This document shows positions 46,155 to 54,266 of a stretch of 64,000 bases of DNA, one piece after another. Made by a program: the position numbers and the translations under genes. Below the pieces are notes generated by a model. It was not told the origin of the DNA and made no database searches. It worked only from the letters and a program-made list of their open reading frames with translations. How positions within the stretch are numbered: position 1 is the stretch's first letter; each line of letters starts with the position of its first letter. This stretch comes from Candidatus Faeciplasma pullistercoris (GTDB taxonomy: Bacteria; Bacillota; Clostridia; Oscillospirales; Ruminococcaceae), in NCBI GenBank assembly GCA_018715525.1, contig DVLL01000005.1, forward strand, positions 1 through 64,000, given 5' to 3'.

Positions 46155-46604
46155 ATGCACATGAGAAAGTACCGACCGAAAACGACAGCTCTTCTCATAA
46201 TAAACATCGCCGTAATACTGCTGTGCACAGGTCTGACCGTTGTGACAAGAATATATCTTGTCTCCTTTAGAATACTTATGATTCTGCTGATAGCTTTATT
46301 CTGGGCGGCGGCCGTGCTCTTTTGCTGCGTACTGCTCCCGCTGTATTTCCGCAGGACGGTGGTATATGTCTCCGGCATAGAGCTCTGCCTGCACACCGGT
46401 ATTTTCTTCTGGCGAAGGGAGTACATGAGGATGTCCGCCGTGCAGTATGTGACCTCCGTCAGTCTCCCTCTCTCCGGCTTCTCCGGGTTCAACTTCATTT
46501 TCGTCAGAGGGCTTGGCGGGACTCTGGTGCTTCCCTTTTTGCGGAGCGCCGACTGCGACGATATAATAAATCTCATTCACATCAAAATTACGGAAAGGCA
46601 ATAG
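46155..46604 (+). CDS. PH-domain (bPH2) membrane protein, first of a pair
   Basis: 149 residues. Two transmembrane helices (about 12-30 and 38-60) then a bacterial PH domain (VYVSGIELCLHTGIFFWRREYM). It resembles YdbS. The ATG at 46155 or 46161 may start it; GAAAGG lies just before. It is 28 nt ahead of the YdbT-like partner, as in Bacillus ydbST. Confidence 0.82.
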   Translation: MHMRKYRPKTTALLIINIAVILLCTGLTVVTRIYLVSFRILMILLIALFWAAAVLFCCVLLPLYFRRTVVYVSGIELCLHTGIFFWRREYMRMSAVQYVTSVSLPLSGFSGFNFIFVRGLGGTLVLPFLRSADCDDIINLIHIKITERQ

Positions 46605-46632
46605 CTCAGCATTTTTATGAAAGGAGGCAGTC

Positions 46633-48111
46633 ATGGCGGAGCGAAGCGGACAGCAGCATCCCATAAAGCTGTTTTCATACACCACCCGCTACTTCTGGCT
46701 TCTGATAATTCCTATCCTGCGAAGCCTCTACTCGCTATCGTTCAGCGTGGACGCGCTGAGAGTGTGGCTGGCGGGAACATGGTTCGACCTCATAGTTATT
46801 GCGACTATTTTAGCCTTTGCGTGGCTAAGGCTGGTGAGCGTCACCTACAGCTTCAATCAGGAGAGGATTATTGTCCGACGCGGCATCTTTATCAATGCCG
46901 AGGACTTGATATACTACCGCGAAATCTCTACTCTAAGTATAAAGCGCAATATAATTTACAAAATAGTGGGAGCAAGCAAGGTGTATATAGGCACCAACGC
47001 GGGAATTTTTGACCGCGCGGATATCACTCTCGTCATGAAACGCTCGGACGCGGATTGCCTTTACGGCTGCGTCATGAACAGCAGAGCAAGGACAATAAAC
47101 TATTCCGTCTCCCCCAACCGCTTAAGATTATTTATATTTTCAATCATCTCCTCCTCCACTCTCTCCGGAGCTATCGTGGCTCTCGCGTTCGTTATCGAGG
47201 TCTCAAGGCTTATCGACAGAGAGCTTGAGGCGAGGCTCATCATGGACGCCCTCAACGAATTTGCCGCGCGCATGTCGGCTATCGTGCCTCCGATCACGGC
47301 AGGTATCTCCGCTGTCATCGCTCTTTCATGGCTTATCTCGTTCGTCACCAACCTGTTCTACTTCTGGAACTACATCCTCACAAAATCCCCGGACAGCATC
47401 TACGTCAAAAGCGGGCTCATCGCAAAAAACGGGCATATAATCAGGCTGGACAGAATCAACTTCATAGACCTGAGGCAAAATCTCTCGGCGAAGCTGTTCA
47501 GGATATCCTCCCTGCACTGCCAATGCTCAGGCTACGGCTCGACAGGCCGCTCCGAGCTCTCAGTAGTCCTCCCTATAACCACCTCCAATGAAATCAAAGG
47601 CGCGATACAGGAGGTGTTTCCCGAGTATCCCAATCCCGAGATCCAGCTCAAGCCCTCTCTGCGCTCGTTTCCGGGCTTCTATTTCTGGCCTGTTATCTTG
47701 GCCATACTCCCGCTCGCCGCCTACGCCCTGATAAGCCTTATCTTTCCCGGCTGGAAAACCATAGCCGAAGCCGCTCTGCTGATAGCGGAAGTCCCTGCAG
47801 TCTGGCTCGCGGTAGTCAAAACCGTCGCTATATTTACTACCGGCATAGGCTTTTCGGACGGGCATCTTGTGATGAAATACGCAAAAAGATACGGCTTCCA
47901 CACCGTTATCTCCCCAAAGGATCGCATAACCAAAATAGTTATCCGTCAGTCCGTCCCACAGCACATCGGAGGAAGCTGCACAGCCATCATATACACCGCT
48001 TCCGACAAAAAAGTGCGCCATATAATCTACGGACTTCGGCTTGACAAGGCGCTCAGCTTTTTTGACAGACAGGGCTTCGACCTATATTACAGCGAAAATC
48101 CGCTCCAATAA
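46633..48111 (+). CDS. PH-domain (bPH2) membrane protein, YdbT-like
   Basis: 492 residues with about six transmembrane helices and repeated bPH2 domains (YSFNQERIIVRRGIFINAEDLIYY; SIYVKSGLIAKNGHIIRLDRINF; and a third near the C-terminus). Function is unknown, but the ydbS-ydbT pair confers resistance to some bacteriocins in Bacillus. AAAGGAGG precedes the start. Confidence 0.87.
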   Translation: MAERSGQQHPIKLFSYTTRYFWLLIIPILRSLYSLSFSVDALRVWLAGTWFDLIVIATILAFAWLRLVSVTYSFNQERIIVRRGIFINAEDLIYYREISTLSIKRNIIYKIVGASKVYIGTNAGIFDRADITLVMKRSDADCLYGCVMNSRARTINYSVSPNRLRLFIFSIISSSTLSGAIVALAFVIEVSRLIDRELEARLIMDALNEFAARMSAIVPPITAGISAVIALSWLISFVTNLFYFWNYILTKSPDSIYVKSGLIAKNGHIIRLDRINFIDLRQNLSAKLFRISSLHCQCSGYGSTGRSELSVVLPITTSNEIKGAIQEVFPEYPNPEIQLKPSLRSFPGFYFWPVILAILPLAAYALISLIFPGWKTIAEAALLIAEVPAVWLAVVKTVAIFTTGIGFSDGHLVMKYAKRYGFHTVISPKDRITKIVIRQSVPQHIGGSCTAIIYTASDKKVRHIIYGLRLDKALSFFDRQGFDLYYSENPLQ

Positions 48112-48128
48112 AAATTTTTAAAAAGCAC

Positions 48129-48157
48129 TTGACAAATCCGCTTTCATTAACTATAAT
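48129..48157 (+). promoter_or_regulatory. Promoter of the tRNA-Met/tRNA-Glu unit
   Basis: Consensus TTGACA, 17 nt, TATAAT. Confidence 0.8.
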
Positions 48158-48207
48158 GAATAAGTCTCGTATCGAAGTCTCACACAGACAGAGAATCGAC
48201 AGCAATC

Positions 48208-48284
48208 GGCTGTATAGCTCAGTTGGCTAGAGCATTCGGTTCATACCCGAAGTGTCACCGGTTCAAATCCAGTTACAGCCACCA
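48208..48284 (+). tRNA. tRNA-Met (anticodon CAT)
   Basis: Acceptor GGCTGTA/TACAGCC, anticodon arm TTCGG-TTCATAC-CCGAA, encoded CCA. The first acceptor pair G-C and absence of initiator features indicate elongator Met (an Ile-CAT tRNA cannot be excluded). Confidence 0.92.
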
Positions 48285-48288
48285 ATTT

Positions 48289-48363
48289 GGCCCGTTGGTC
48301 AAGCGGCTAAGACATCGCCCTTTCACGGCGGAGACATGAGTTCGATTCTCGTACGGGTCACCA
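48289..48363 (+). tRNA. tRNA-Glu (anticodon TTC)
   Basis: Acceptor GGCCCGT/ACGGGTC, anticodon arm TCGCC-CTTTCAC-GGCGG, encoded CCA. Four nt after tRNA-Met. Confidence 0.95.
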
Positions 48364-48367
48364 TATT

Positions 48368-48406
48368 CCCGGCTTTTCTGAAAAGGAAGCCGGGCTTTTT
48401 GTTTTT
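48368..48406 (+). terminator. Terminator of the tRNA-Met/Glu unit
   Basis: CCCGGCTT/AAGCCGGG stem followed by CTTTTTGTTTTT. Confidence 0.85.
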
Positions 48407-48437
48407 AGATCATCTTACCCGAAATGGCTTTGAGACT

Positions 48438-48781
48438 GGGATGCCGCGAAGCCCCGACGCATGGCGGCGGGGCCGGAAGCGAGCCGAGGGCGCAGGGCAG
48501 CGGCTTTTAACTTCACAGCCTTATCCCGGCAGAAAATTGCAGCATGTGGCTTAGCTCTTTTCCGCCCTGCCCTGCGCTCGCCCTCGGCTCGCTATAGCTG
48601 CCCGGACAGCAGCAGCCATTGGCTGCTGCGCAAGCCCGCGCCTTCCGGGGCGCTCCCCTGATAAACGCCCCGCATTGCCCGACTCGCACAAAAGTCAAGT
48701 TAAGAGCGGAAGCTAACGGCGCGGGCTCGCCGCGGCTGCGTGAACGCAGCCGCATGCTGTCCGGGCGGCGCGCGGCATCCC
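48438..48781 (+). repeat. Structured inverted-repeat element A (four-way junction)
   Basis: Closing helix P1: GGGATGCCGCG (48438-48448) with CGCGGCATCCC (48771-48781). P2: GCCCCG/CGGGGC (48451-48473). P3: 48479-48500 with 48567-48592, 22 bp with a 4-nt bulge (GCGAGCCGAGGG and CGCAGGGCAG on the 5' side). P4: GCCCGGACAGCA (48600-48611) with TGCTGTCCGGGC (48755-48766). P4 encloses a 7-9 bp hairpin at about 48610-48628, a 9-bp stem (48634-48642/48718-48726) and hairpin GCGGCTGCG-TGAA-CGCAGCCGC (48732-48753). No ORF of note inside. Confidence 0.75.
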
Positions 48782-48907
48782 CTGTGAAGAGCGAGTAAGC
48801 TATCATCGTGCCACATAAAAGCGCGGCGGGGAAAATCATTTAGTGTTCCCTGTCTCATGCTTTCTTTGAGGCTTGCCGCAAAATAAATTGCTTTCAAGCT
48901 TAAAAAC

Positions 48908-48937
48908 AAGAGGCACCCACATTGCGAATGCCTCTTT
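48908..48937 (-). terminator. Terminator of the polysaccharide deacetylase gene
   Basis: On the minus strand AGAGGCA.../...TGCCTCT followed by TGTTTTT. Confidence 0.75.
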
Positions 48938-49006
48938 ATGTTTTACAATTTGTATATTTATTTTTGATTTTACTCTTACTTATAATTTCCGCTGTCAAAT
49001 GTATGT

Positions 49007-49849
49007 TCAAAATTTGACCGTCTCGCCGGGCTTTACCGAGAACAGCTTTTCACCGCTCCAGCTTCGCTCGCACAGCCATATCTCCTTGGCGGTAGGATTG
49101 TATACCATCCTTGACTGCGGAGAGGTTGAGTACTCCAGCGCCTTGTAGGCAAGATGATACTCGCAGATGTCTATGTTTGCGGCGAACCATATCTTGTCGC
49201 TATGGGACGACATGAACTTAAGGATTCCCTCGACGACATCCCAGTTTCCGTCCCTGCGGAACTCGGCTGTATGACCCCAAAGATAGAACATTCTCGGCTC
49301 GTCCGAGTCCTCAGCCAAGAATTTCTTCGCCAGCTCCATTATGCCGCCGTGATTGTGGTGGCAGGTAGCCTTGAGCCTCAGCCAGTCCTCAGGCATGGCG
49401 AAGTCCTCCCTCGTCTCGACTGTCCGGCAGTATTTTATACCGTTTCTCTTCAAAGCCTCTACGCTCGCGTCGTTATAGCTTCCGTATGGATATGCAGCTC
49501 CTCTGACTACCCTGCCGTACTGGAGCTCGAGGCTTGCCCTGTCAGCCGCTATCTCGTAGTTGAGCTCCGCCTCGGTGAGCTGAGTGAAGTTTCTGTGCTC
49601 AAGACCGTGGACAGCTATCTCAACGCCGTGGGTGATATAGCTCTTTTCCGCCTCCGACCTTGTGAGCCTCGGCCAGCCTCCGTCCGGCTCTGTTCCCTCA
49701 TCGCGGTATATTCCCGAGCTGACGTTAAATGTGCCCTTGACGCCGTACTCGTCCATAAGCTCCATCAGCCTCATGTCGTCATAGTTGGCATCGTCATAGC
49801 TGAGGGTAAACGCCTTTCTCAGACCTCCCGGAAATCTCATTTTCAACAT
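49007..49849 (-). CDS. Polysaccharide deacetylase family protein
   Basis: 280 residues; NodB-type fold. Near the N-terminus LSYDDANYDD supplies the metal-binding Asp pair in place of the more usual TFDDG, followed by GVEIAVHGLEHRNF with the His-x3-His-type ligand set. No signal peptide is visible, so it may be cytoplasmic, unlike peptidoglycan deacetylases; the substrate is unknown. An ideal AAGGAGG site precedes the ATG. Single gene. Confidence 0.85.
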   Translation of the reverse strand: MLKMRFPGGLRKAFTLSYDDANYDDMRLMELMDEYGVKGTFNVSSGIYRDEGTEPDGGWPRLTRSEAEKSYITHGVEIAVHGLEHRNFTQLTEAELNYEIAADRASLELQYGRVVRGAAYPYGSYNDASVEALKRNGIKYCRTVETREDFAMPEDWLRLKATCHHNHGGIMELAKKFLAEDSDEPRMFYLWGHTAEFRRDGNWDVVEGILKFMSSHSDKIWFAANIDICEYHLAYKALEYSTSPQSRMVYNPTAKEIWLCERSWSGEKLFSVKPGETVKF

Positions 49850-49966
49850 GCTATCTACCTCCTTGATATTGACAATACTTTTTATTCACTATAAACTATT
49901 AGCTAAAACCAGTATACAGCCATGCGCTGCATTTTTCAATAGCCTTGCCTCACAGGAGGAAATTTA

Positions 49967-50740
49967 ATGACGCTGAACCACATAACAGACACTCACTCCC
50001 ACTATGACGACCCGCGCTTTGACGGAATAAGAGACGAGCTTATCTCCTCCCTTTTTTCACGCGGCATCTCGGCGATAATCCACGCCGCCGACACCGTCAA
50101 GTCGTCAGAATACGGCGTTGCCGCCGCGCAGAAATACCCGCGTTACTTCACCGCCGTCGGCATTCACCCAGAGCACGCGAACGGCGTGACAGAATCAGAG
50201 CTTGAAAGAATATCAGAGCTTGCCAAAAGCCCAAAGGTGGTGGCAATAGGAGAAATAGGGCTTGACTACCATTACGAGGGCTATGACAGCGAGGCGCAGA
50301 AGCGGCTCTTTGAGTATCAAATAAGGCTTGCGCAAAGCCTTGAGCTGCCCATAATCGTCCACTCAAGGGACGCAGCCGGGGACTGCATGGATATCCTCAG
50401 AAGATTTGCCCCCGTTTCAGGAGTGATGCACTGCTTTTCCGGCTCTGTCGAGACAGCAAGAGAGGTTCTCTCGCTCGGAATGCACATAAGCTTTACCGGA
50501 GTCATCACCTTCAAAAACTCAAAAAAGGCCGTCCAAGTCCTTGAGTCCATGCCGCTCGACAGGCTTTTACTTGAGACCGACTGCCCCTACATGGCTCCCG
50601 AGCCCTTTCGTGGAAAAACCTGCGACAGCTCGATGATAGAATACATCGCGAAAAAGGAAGCAAAGCTTCTCGGCATAAGCCTCGACAAGCTGCTTCTTGC
50701 CACCGAGGAAAACGCGAGGCGGCTCTTTAAGCTCTGGTAA
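49967..50740 (+). CDS. tatD: TatD family metal-dependent hydrolase
   Basis: 257 residues, TIM-barrel DNase family. Metal motifs: DTHSHYDD at the start, AIGEIGLDYHY, IVHSRDA, HCFSG, LETDCPYMAPEP. Relatives act as 3'-5' exonucleases or D-aminoacyl-tRNA deacylases. AGGAGG precedes the start; monocistronic with its own terminator. Confidence 0.95.
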   Translation: MTLNHITDTHSHYDDPRFDGIRDELISSLFSRGISAIIHAADTVKSSEYGVAAAQKYPRYFTAVGIHPEHANGVTESELERISELAKSPKVVAIGEIGLDYHYEGYDSEAQKRLFEYQIRLAQSLELPIIVHSRDAAGDCMDILRRFAPVSGVMHCFSGSVETAREVLSLGMHISFTGVITFKNSKKAVQVLESMPLDRLLLETDCPYMAPEPFRGKTCDSSMIEYIAKKEAKLLGISLDKLLLATEENARRLFKLW

Positions 50741-50761
50741 TTGACCGAATAGCGTCAGACC

Positions 50762-50795
50762 AACCGGCTCCTACTTTTTTAGGAAGCCGGTTTTT
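50762..50795 (+). terminator. Terminator of tatD
   Basis: AACCGGCT/AGCCGGTT stem followed by TTT. Confidence 0.85.
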
Positions 50796-50832
50796 AGCAT
50801 CACAAGCCTACAGCGCGGACAAAGTTCGTGTC

Positions 50833-51091
50833 GGGGATGCCGCGGCGCCGCCCTAAGGCGGCGTGTGGCAGCCCGCGGGAGCCGGGCGCTGTCTCTTTGG
50901 TTTGGTAACAAGCCCGACGGCTATCTCCGGCAAAGATATGCCTTGACCCTGTTACCCGCTCCCGCGGGTTGCCTTGGCTGTCCGGTCGGCTTTCGACATT
51001 CACAGGCAAGCCGCCCTTGATGTTCTCCGACACGCCACTATCTTATGCTTCCGGCTCGGTTTTTGCCGACCGGGCAGCCCGCGGCATCCCC
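50833..51091 (+). repeat. Structured inverted-repeat element B (four-way junction)
   Basis: P1: GGGGATGCCGCGG (50833-50845) with CCGCGGCATCCCC (51079-51091). P2: CGCCGCC-CTAA-GGCGGCG (50846-50863). P3: CCCGCGGGAGC (50872-50882) with GCTCCCGCGGG (50958-50968), enclosing GGTAACA/TGTTACC (50904-50910/50950-50956). P4: CCGGTCGGC (50982-50990) with GCCGACCGG (51065-51073). Its last 22 nt match those of element A with two differences. Confidence 0.75.
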
Positions 51092-51184
51092 CGAGTCTTC
51101 CATTCTGAATCAAACCCATGCGAGCCTCTTCACACTTTGCCCTGCTCTTTCGCGCTTATGCACTGTTTCTATCCGTGGGCAGAC

Positions 51185-51223
51185 AAAAAAAGCGCCTCCG
51201 ACCGCTGTGCAGCCGAAAAGCGC
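51185..51223 (-). terminator. Terminator of serCA
   Basis: On the minus strand GGCGCTTTTCGGCTG and CAGCGGTCGGAGGCGC form an imperfect stem, followed by TTTTTTT. Confidence 0.6.
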
Positions 51224-51265
51224 CTTTGTTCCACGGGGAACTATTTATGATTGTCGCTCCTGAGA

Positions 51266-52426
51266 TTACAGGATTCTCACGCCGGTGACACCCTCGATAG
51301 CGAGGATATCCGCCTTTGCAGAGTCTACGTCGCCGGTCACATCGACCATAGTATACGCCCAGTCCTTCTTGGACTTGTTTACTATGCTCTCAATGTTTCC
51401 TCCGGCGTTGGAGATGACTCCGGTGACCTGAGTGATTATGGCAGGAACATTCTTATGGATAATGCAGACAAGCTGATCGGCTGTCTTGTTGAGCTCACAG
51501 TTAGGAAGATTTACCGAGTTGGTGATCTTTCCGTACTCTATGTAGTCGACAAGCTCCTTCGCAGCCATTACCGCGCAGTTGTCCTCAGACTCCGGTGTGG
51601 AAGCTCCGAGATGCGGGATGGCGGTAACTCCCTCTACTCCGATAAGCTCGTCGTTCGGGAAGTCGGTGATATATGCGGCGACGTCTCCGGCAGAAAGAGC
51701 AGCGATGATGTCGGGAGTGTTGACAAGCTCTCCTCTCGCGAAATTGAGAATCCTTACGCCTCTCTTCATCTTTGCGATGGTATCAGCGCACACGGTGTCC
51801 TTGGTGTCCTTGTTGTAGGGAAGGTGAAGAGTGAGGTAATCAGATTCGGCAAAGACCTCAGCCTGAGACTTGACGACCTTTACTCCGGGATTGAGCCCCA
51901 AAGCGGCAGTTACGGAGAGGAAGGGATCATAGCCGATTACCTTCATGCCGAGCGCGAGAGCGGTGTTGGCTACCTTCACGCCTATCGCTCCGAGACCTAT
52001 GATTCCGAGCGTCTTGCCCATGATCTCGGGGCCTGCGAACTGGGACTTGCCTTTTTCGACAAGCTTTGAAACCTCGTCGCCCTGACCCTTGAGAGTCTTT
52101 GCCCAGTCGATAGCTGCGGCAATCTTTCTCGATGTCAGAAGAAGTCCCGCTACTACCATTTCCTTGACCGCGTTTGCGTTCGCTCCGGGAGTGTTGAACA
52201 CGCATATTCCCATCTCAGAGCAGCGGTCTACAGGGATGTTGTTTACGCCCGCGCCGGCTCTCGCTATAGCGACAAGGTTTGAGCCAAACTCATAGTCGAG
52301 CATGTTGGCAGAGCGAACCATTATTCCGTCCGGATTCTCGGCCTCAGTGGAAACTGTATACTTCGTTCTGTCGAAGTTGTCCGTTCCGACAGAGGCGATT
52401 TTATTAAGAGTTAAGATATTATACAT
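51266..52426 (-). CDS. serA: D-3-phosphoglycerate dehydrogenase
   Basis: First step of serine synthesis. 386 residues: D-isomer dehydrogenase with the NAD loop LGIIGLGAIGVKVAN, catalytic Arg in NFARGELV and catalytic His in IPHLGAST; a C-terminal ACT domain (IESIVNKSKKDWAYTMVDV) for likely serine feedback. The ATG at 52426 lies inside the serC stop region (8-nt overlap), with GAGG before it. Confidence 0.94.
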   Translation of the reverse strand: MYNILTLNKIASVGTDNFDRTKYTVSTEAENPDGIMVRSANMLDYEFGSNLVAIARAGAGVNNIPVDRCSEMGICVFNTPGANANAVKEMVVAGLLLTSRKIAAAIDWAKTLKGQGDEVSKLVEKGKSQFAGPEIMGKTLGIIGLGAIGVKVANTALALGMKVIGYDPFLSVTAALGLNPGVKVVKSQAEVFAESDYLTLHLPYNKDTKDTVCADTIAKMKRGVRILNFARGELVNTPDIIAALSAGDVAAYITDFPNDELIGVEGVTAIPHLGASTPESEDNCAVMAAKELVDYIEYGKITNSVNLPNCELNKTADQLVCIIHKNVPAIITQVTGVISNAGGNIESIVNKSKKDWAYTMVDVTGDVDSAKADILAIEGVTGVRIL

Positions 52427-53498
52427 TTTCAGCCTCAAACTTTCTCATGAATTCAACCAGCTTCTCTACTCCCTCGTAGGGCATAGCGTTGTAGATAGAA
52501 GCTCTCATGCCGCCGACTGTGCGGTGACCCTTGATGTTGATAAGTCCCGCCTTCTTTGCCTCAGAGACAAACTTAGCGTCAAGCTCCTCGTTGCCGGTGA
52601 CGAAGGGAACATTCATAAGCGATCTGTCCTTGCCCTGAACGGTTGCCTTGAAGAGCTTCGAGGAGTCAAGGAAGCTGTACAGAGGCTCCGCCTTGCGCTT
52701 GTTCCTCTTTTCCATCTCGGTAAGTCCGCCCATTTCCTTTATCCAACCGAGCACGAGTCCGAGGATATAAATGCCGTACGTCGGAGGCGTGTTGTACATC
52801 GAGCCGTTATCAGCATGGATCTTGTAGTTGAACATCGTAGGAGTCATCTCCATGGCGTTGCCAATGAGATCCTCACGGATTATAACTACGGTAAGACCCG
52901 CAGGTCCCATGTTCTTCTGTGCGCCCGCATAGATGAGTCCGAACTTGGAAACATCTACAGGCTCGGAAAGTATGCAGGACGACATGTCGGCTACCAGCGG
53001 AACGTCTCCGGTCTCGGGAAGCTCGTTGAAGCGTGTACCGTAGATAGTGTTGTTGTAGCAGATGTGGAAGTAATCCGCCTCAGGATCGAACTTGGACTTG
53101 TCGAGCTCGGGAATATAGGAGAAGGTCTTATCCTTGGAGGAAGCGATTACATTGCACTTTCCGTATCTTGAAGCCTCCTGATACGCCTTGTTCGCCCACT
53201 GTCCGGTGATAACAAAGTCCGCCTTATGGTTCTTGTTCATCAGGTTGAGGGGGATCATTGCGAACTGGCTGGAAGCTCCGCCCTGAAGGAAGAGTACCTT
53301 GTAGTTGTCAGGGATGCTCATGACTTCCCTCAGACCTGCCTCGACGCTGTCGATAATAGCCTGATACTCCTTTGAGCGATGGGACATTTCCATGACCGAC
53401 TGTCCGGAAGTGCCGTATTCCAGCATCTCGTCTGCCGCTCTTTTCAAAACTTCTTCGGGCAGCATTGCAGGACCCGCGCTGAAGTTGTAAACTCTCAT
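52419..53498 (-). CDS. serC: Phosphoserine aminotransferase
   Basis: Second step of serine synthesis; PLP enzyme. 359 residues; FSAGPAMLPEEV at the start, and the PLP-lysine in YAGAQKNMGPAG. The ATG at 53498 follows GGAGG (the ORF runs 15 nt further). First gene of serC-serA, with a consensus promoter. Confidence 0.96.
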   Translation of the reverse strand: MRVYNFSAGPAMLPEEVLKRAADEMLEYGTSGQSVMEMSHRSKEYQAIIDSVEAGLREVMSIPDNYKVLFLQGGASSQFAMIPLNLMNKNHKADFVITGQWANKAYQEASRYGKCNVIASSKDKTFSYIPELDKSKFDPEADYFHICYNNTIYGTRFNELPETGDVPLVADMSSCILSEPVDVSKFGLIYAGAQKNMGPAGLTVVIIREDLIGNAMEMTPTMFNYKIHADNGSMYNTPPTYGIYILGLVLGWIKEMGGLTEMEKRNKRKAEPLYSFLDSSKLFKATVQGKDRSLMNVPFVTGNEELDAKFVSEAKKAGLINIKGHRTVGGMRASIYNAMPYEGVEKLVEFMRKFEAENV

Positions 53499-53542
53499 CT
53501 TTGTAGCCTCCAAATATAAATTTAGTAAAATAGCTGCTTTCT

Positions 53543-53571
53543 ATTATACTTCACTTGCGCACAGGTGTCAA
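53543..53571 (-). promoter_or_regulatory. Promoter of serC-serA
   Basis: On the minus strand TTGACA (53566-53571), 17 nt, TATAAT (53543-53548). No T-box structure in the short leader. Confidence 0.8.
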
Positions 53572-53756
53572 CCATATGAGAACAAAAATTTTTACTGCAC
53601 TAAAGCAGTAAATATGTCACAATGCCTAAACCCCGGATGAACGGATATAAAAACAAAGGCAAGTCGCATTAACCTAAAGGAAAACGCATGAAGCCCGACA
53701 GTATTCTGCCGCTCCCTCGTCCGCTCTATTAGCGGCTTTCAAGAGCGCTCCGACAC

Positions 53757-54025
53757 GGCATGTCGCCCCGCCGGCGGCTCGGCGCTGGCTTTTTTGGCAC
53801 CCACTCTCTTTGCGCCGCGCAGCCGCCCGGAACGCAATGCGCGCGTAGCAAGGAGCCGGGCCGCCGGCGAAATACGCCCTTCCTTTTTTTCGCGCGGAGA
53901 TAAATTTTCTCCGTCAATCCGGCTGAGCTGCCGAATATTCACTGCCCACAACGCCGCGTCTGTGGCTTTGACTCCGCGCGAAAAAAGGAAGGCGTCGGAC
54001 GCCTTAGGGCGTCAGGCGACATGCC
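53757..54025 (-). repeat. Structured inverted-repeat element C (four-way junction, minus orientation)
   Basis: P1: GGCATGTCGCC (53757-53767) with GGCGACATGCC (54015-54025). Read on the minus strand, P2 is the hairpin at 53998-54013 (GACGCC-TTAG-GGCGTC). P3 pairs 53972-53995 with 53874-53899, about 23 bp including six A-T pairs. P4 pairs 53855-53869 with 53769-53783, 15 bp with one G-T. Order and spacing equal those of A and B, but the sequence differs. The element lies between the divergent serC and glyS promoters. Confidence 0.7.
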
Positions 54026-54172
54026 CGAGACCTGCACCACTGACTCAGCCTAAAAAAGGCGCTTTAGGTGCTTTTCCCGCCGCTATAACGCTCGAGCCTT
54101 AGCGGATCACCGAGTGCTGCGGCGGGAGTGACTAAAAGCAGTCCCTAAACGCCCAAGTTTGCGCCGTACTAC

Positions 54173-54201
54173 TTGACTTATCGGATAAAATGGAATACAA
54201 T
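54173..54201 (+). promoter_or_regulatory. Promoter of glyS
   Basis: TTGACT, 17 nt, TACAAT. The leader of about 60 nt has no T-box. Confidence 0.65.
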
Positions 54202-54266
54202 AGGCGTTGAAATCTGACGGCAGCGGGATTTTGCAGCCGTTCAACATTCCTTCAGGAGAGAAAGAT

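Noticed and set aside
48406-49006. CRISPR array or insertion sequence as explanation for element A
   Set aside because: No regular direct repeats with spacers and no transposase frame; the repeats are inverted and nested.
51227-51242. TGTTCCACGGGGAACT as a third parS site
   Set aside because: Two differences from the consensus in important positions, 10 kb from parAB, and no neighbouring support. Could be tested by ParB binding.
53729-54102. Several 60-100 codon frames across element C
   Set aside because: Opposite-strand frames forced open by GC-rich inverted repeats; none resembles a protein.
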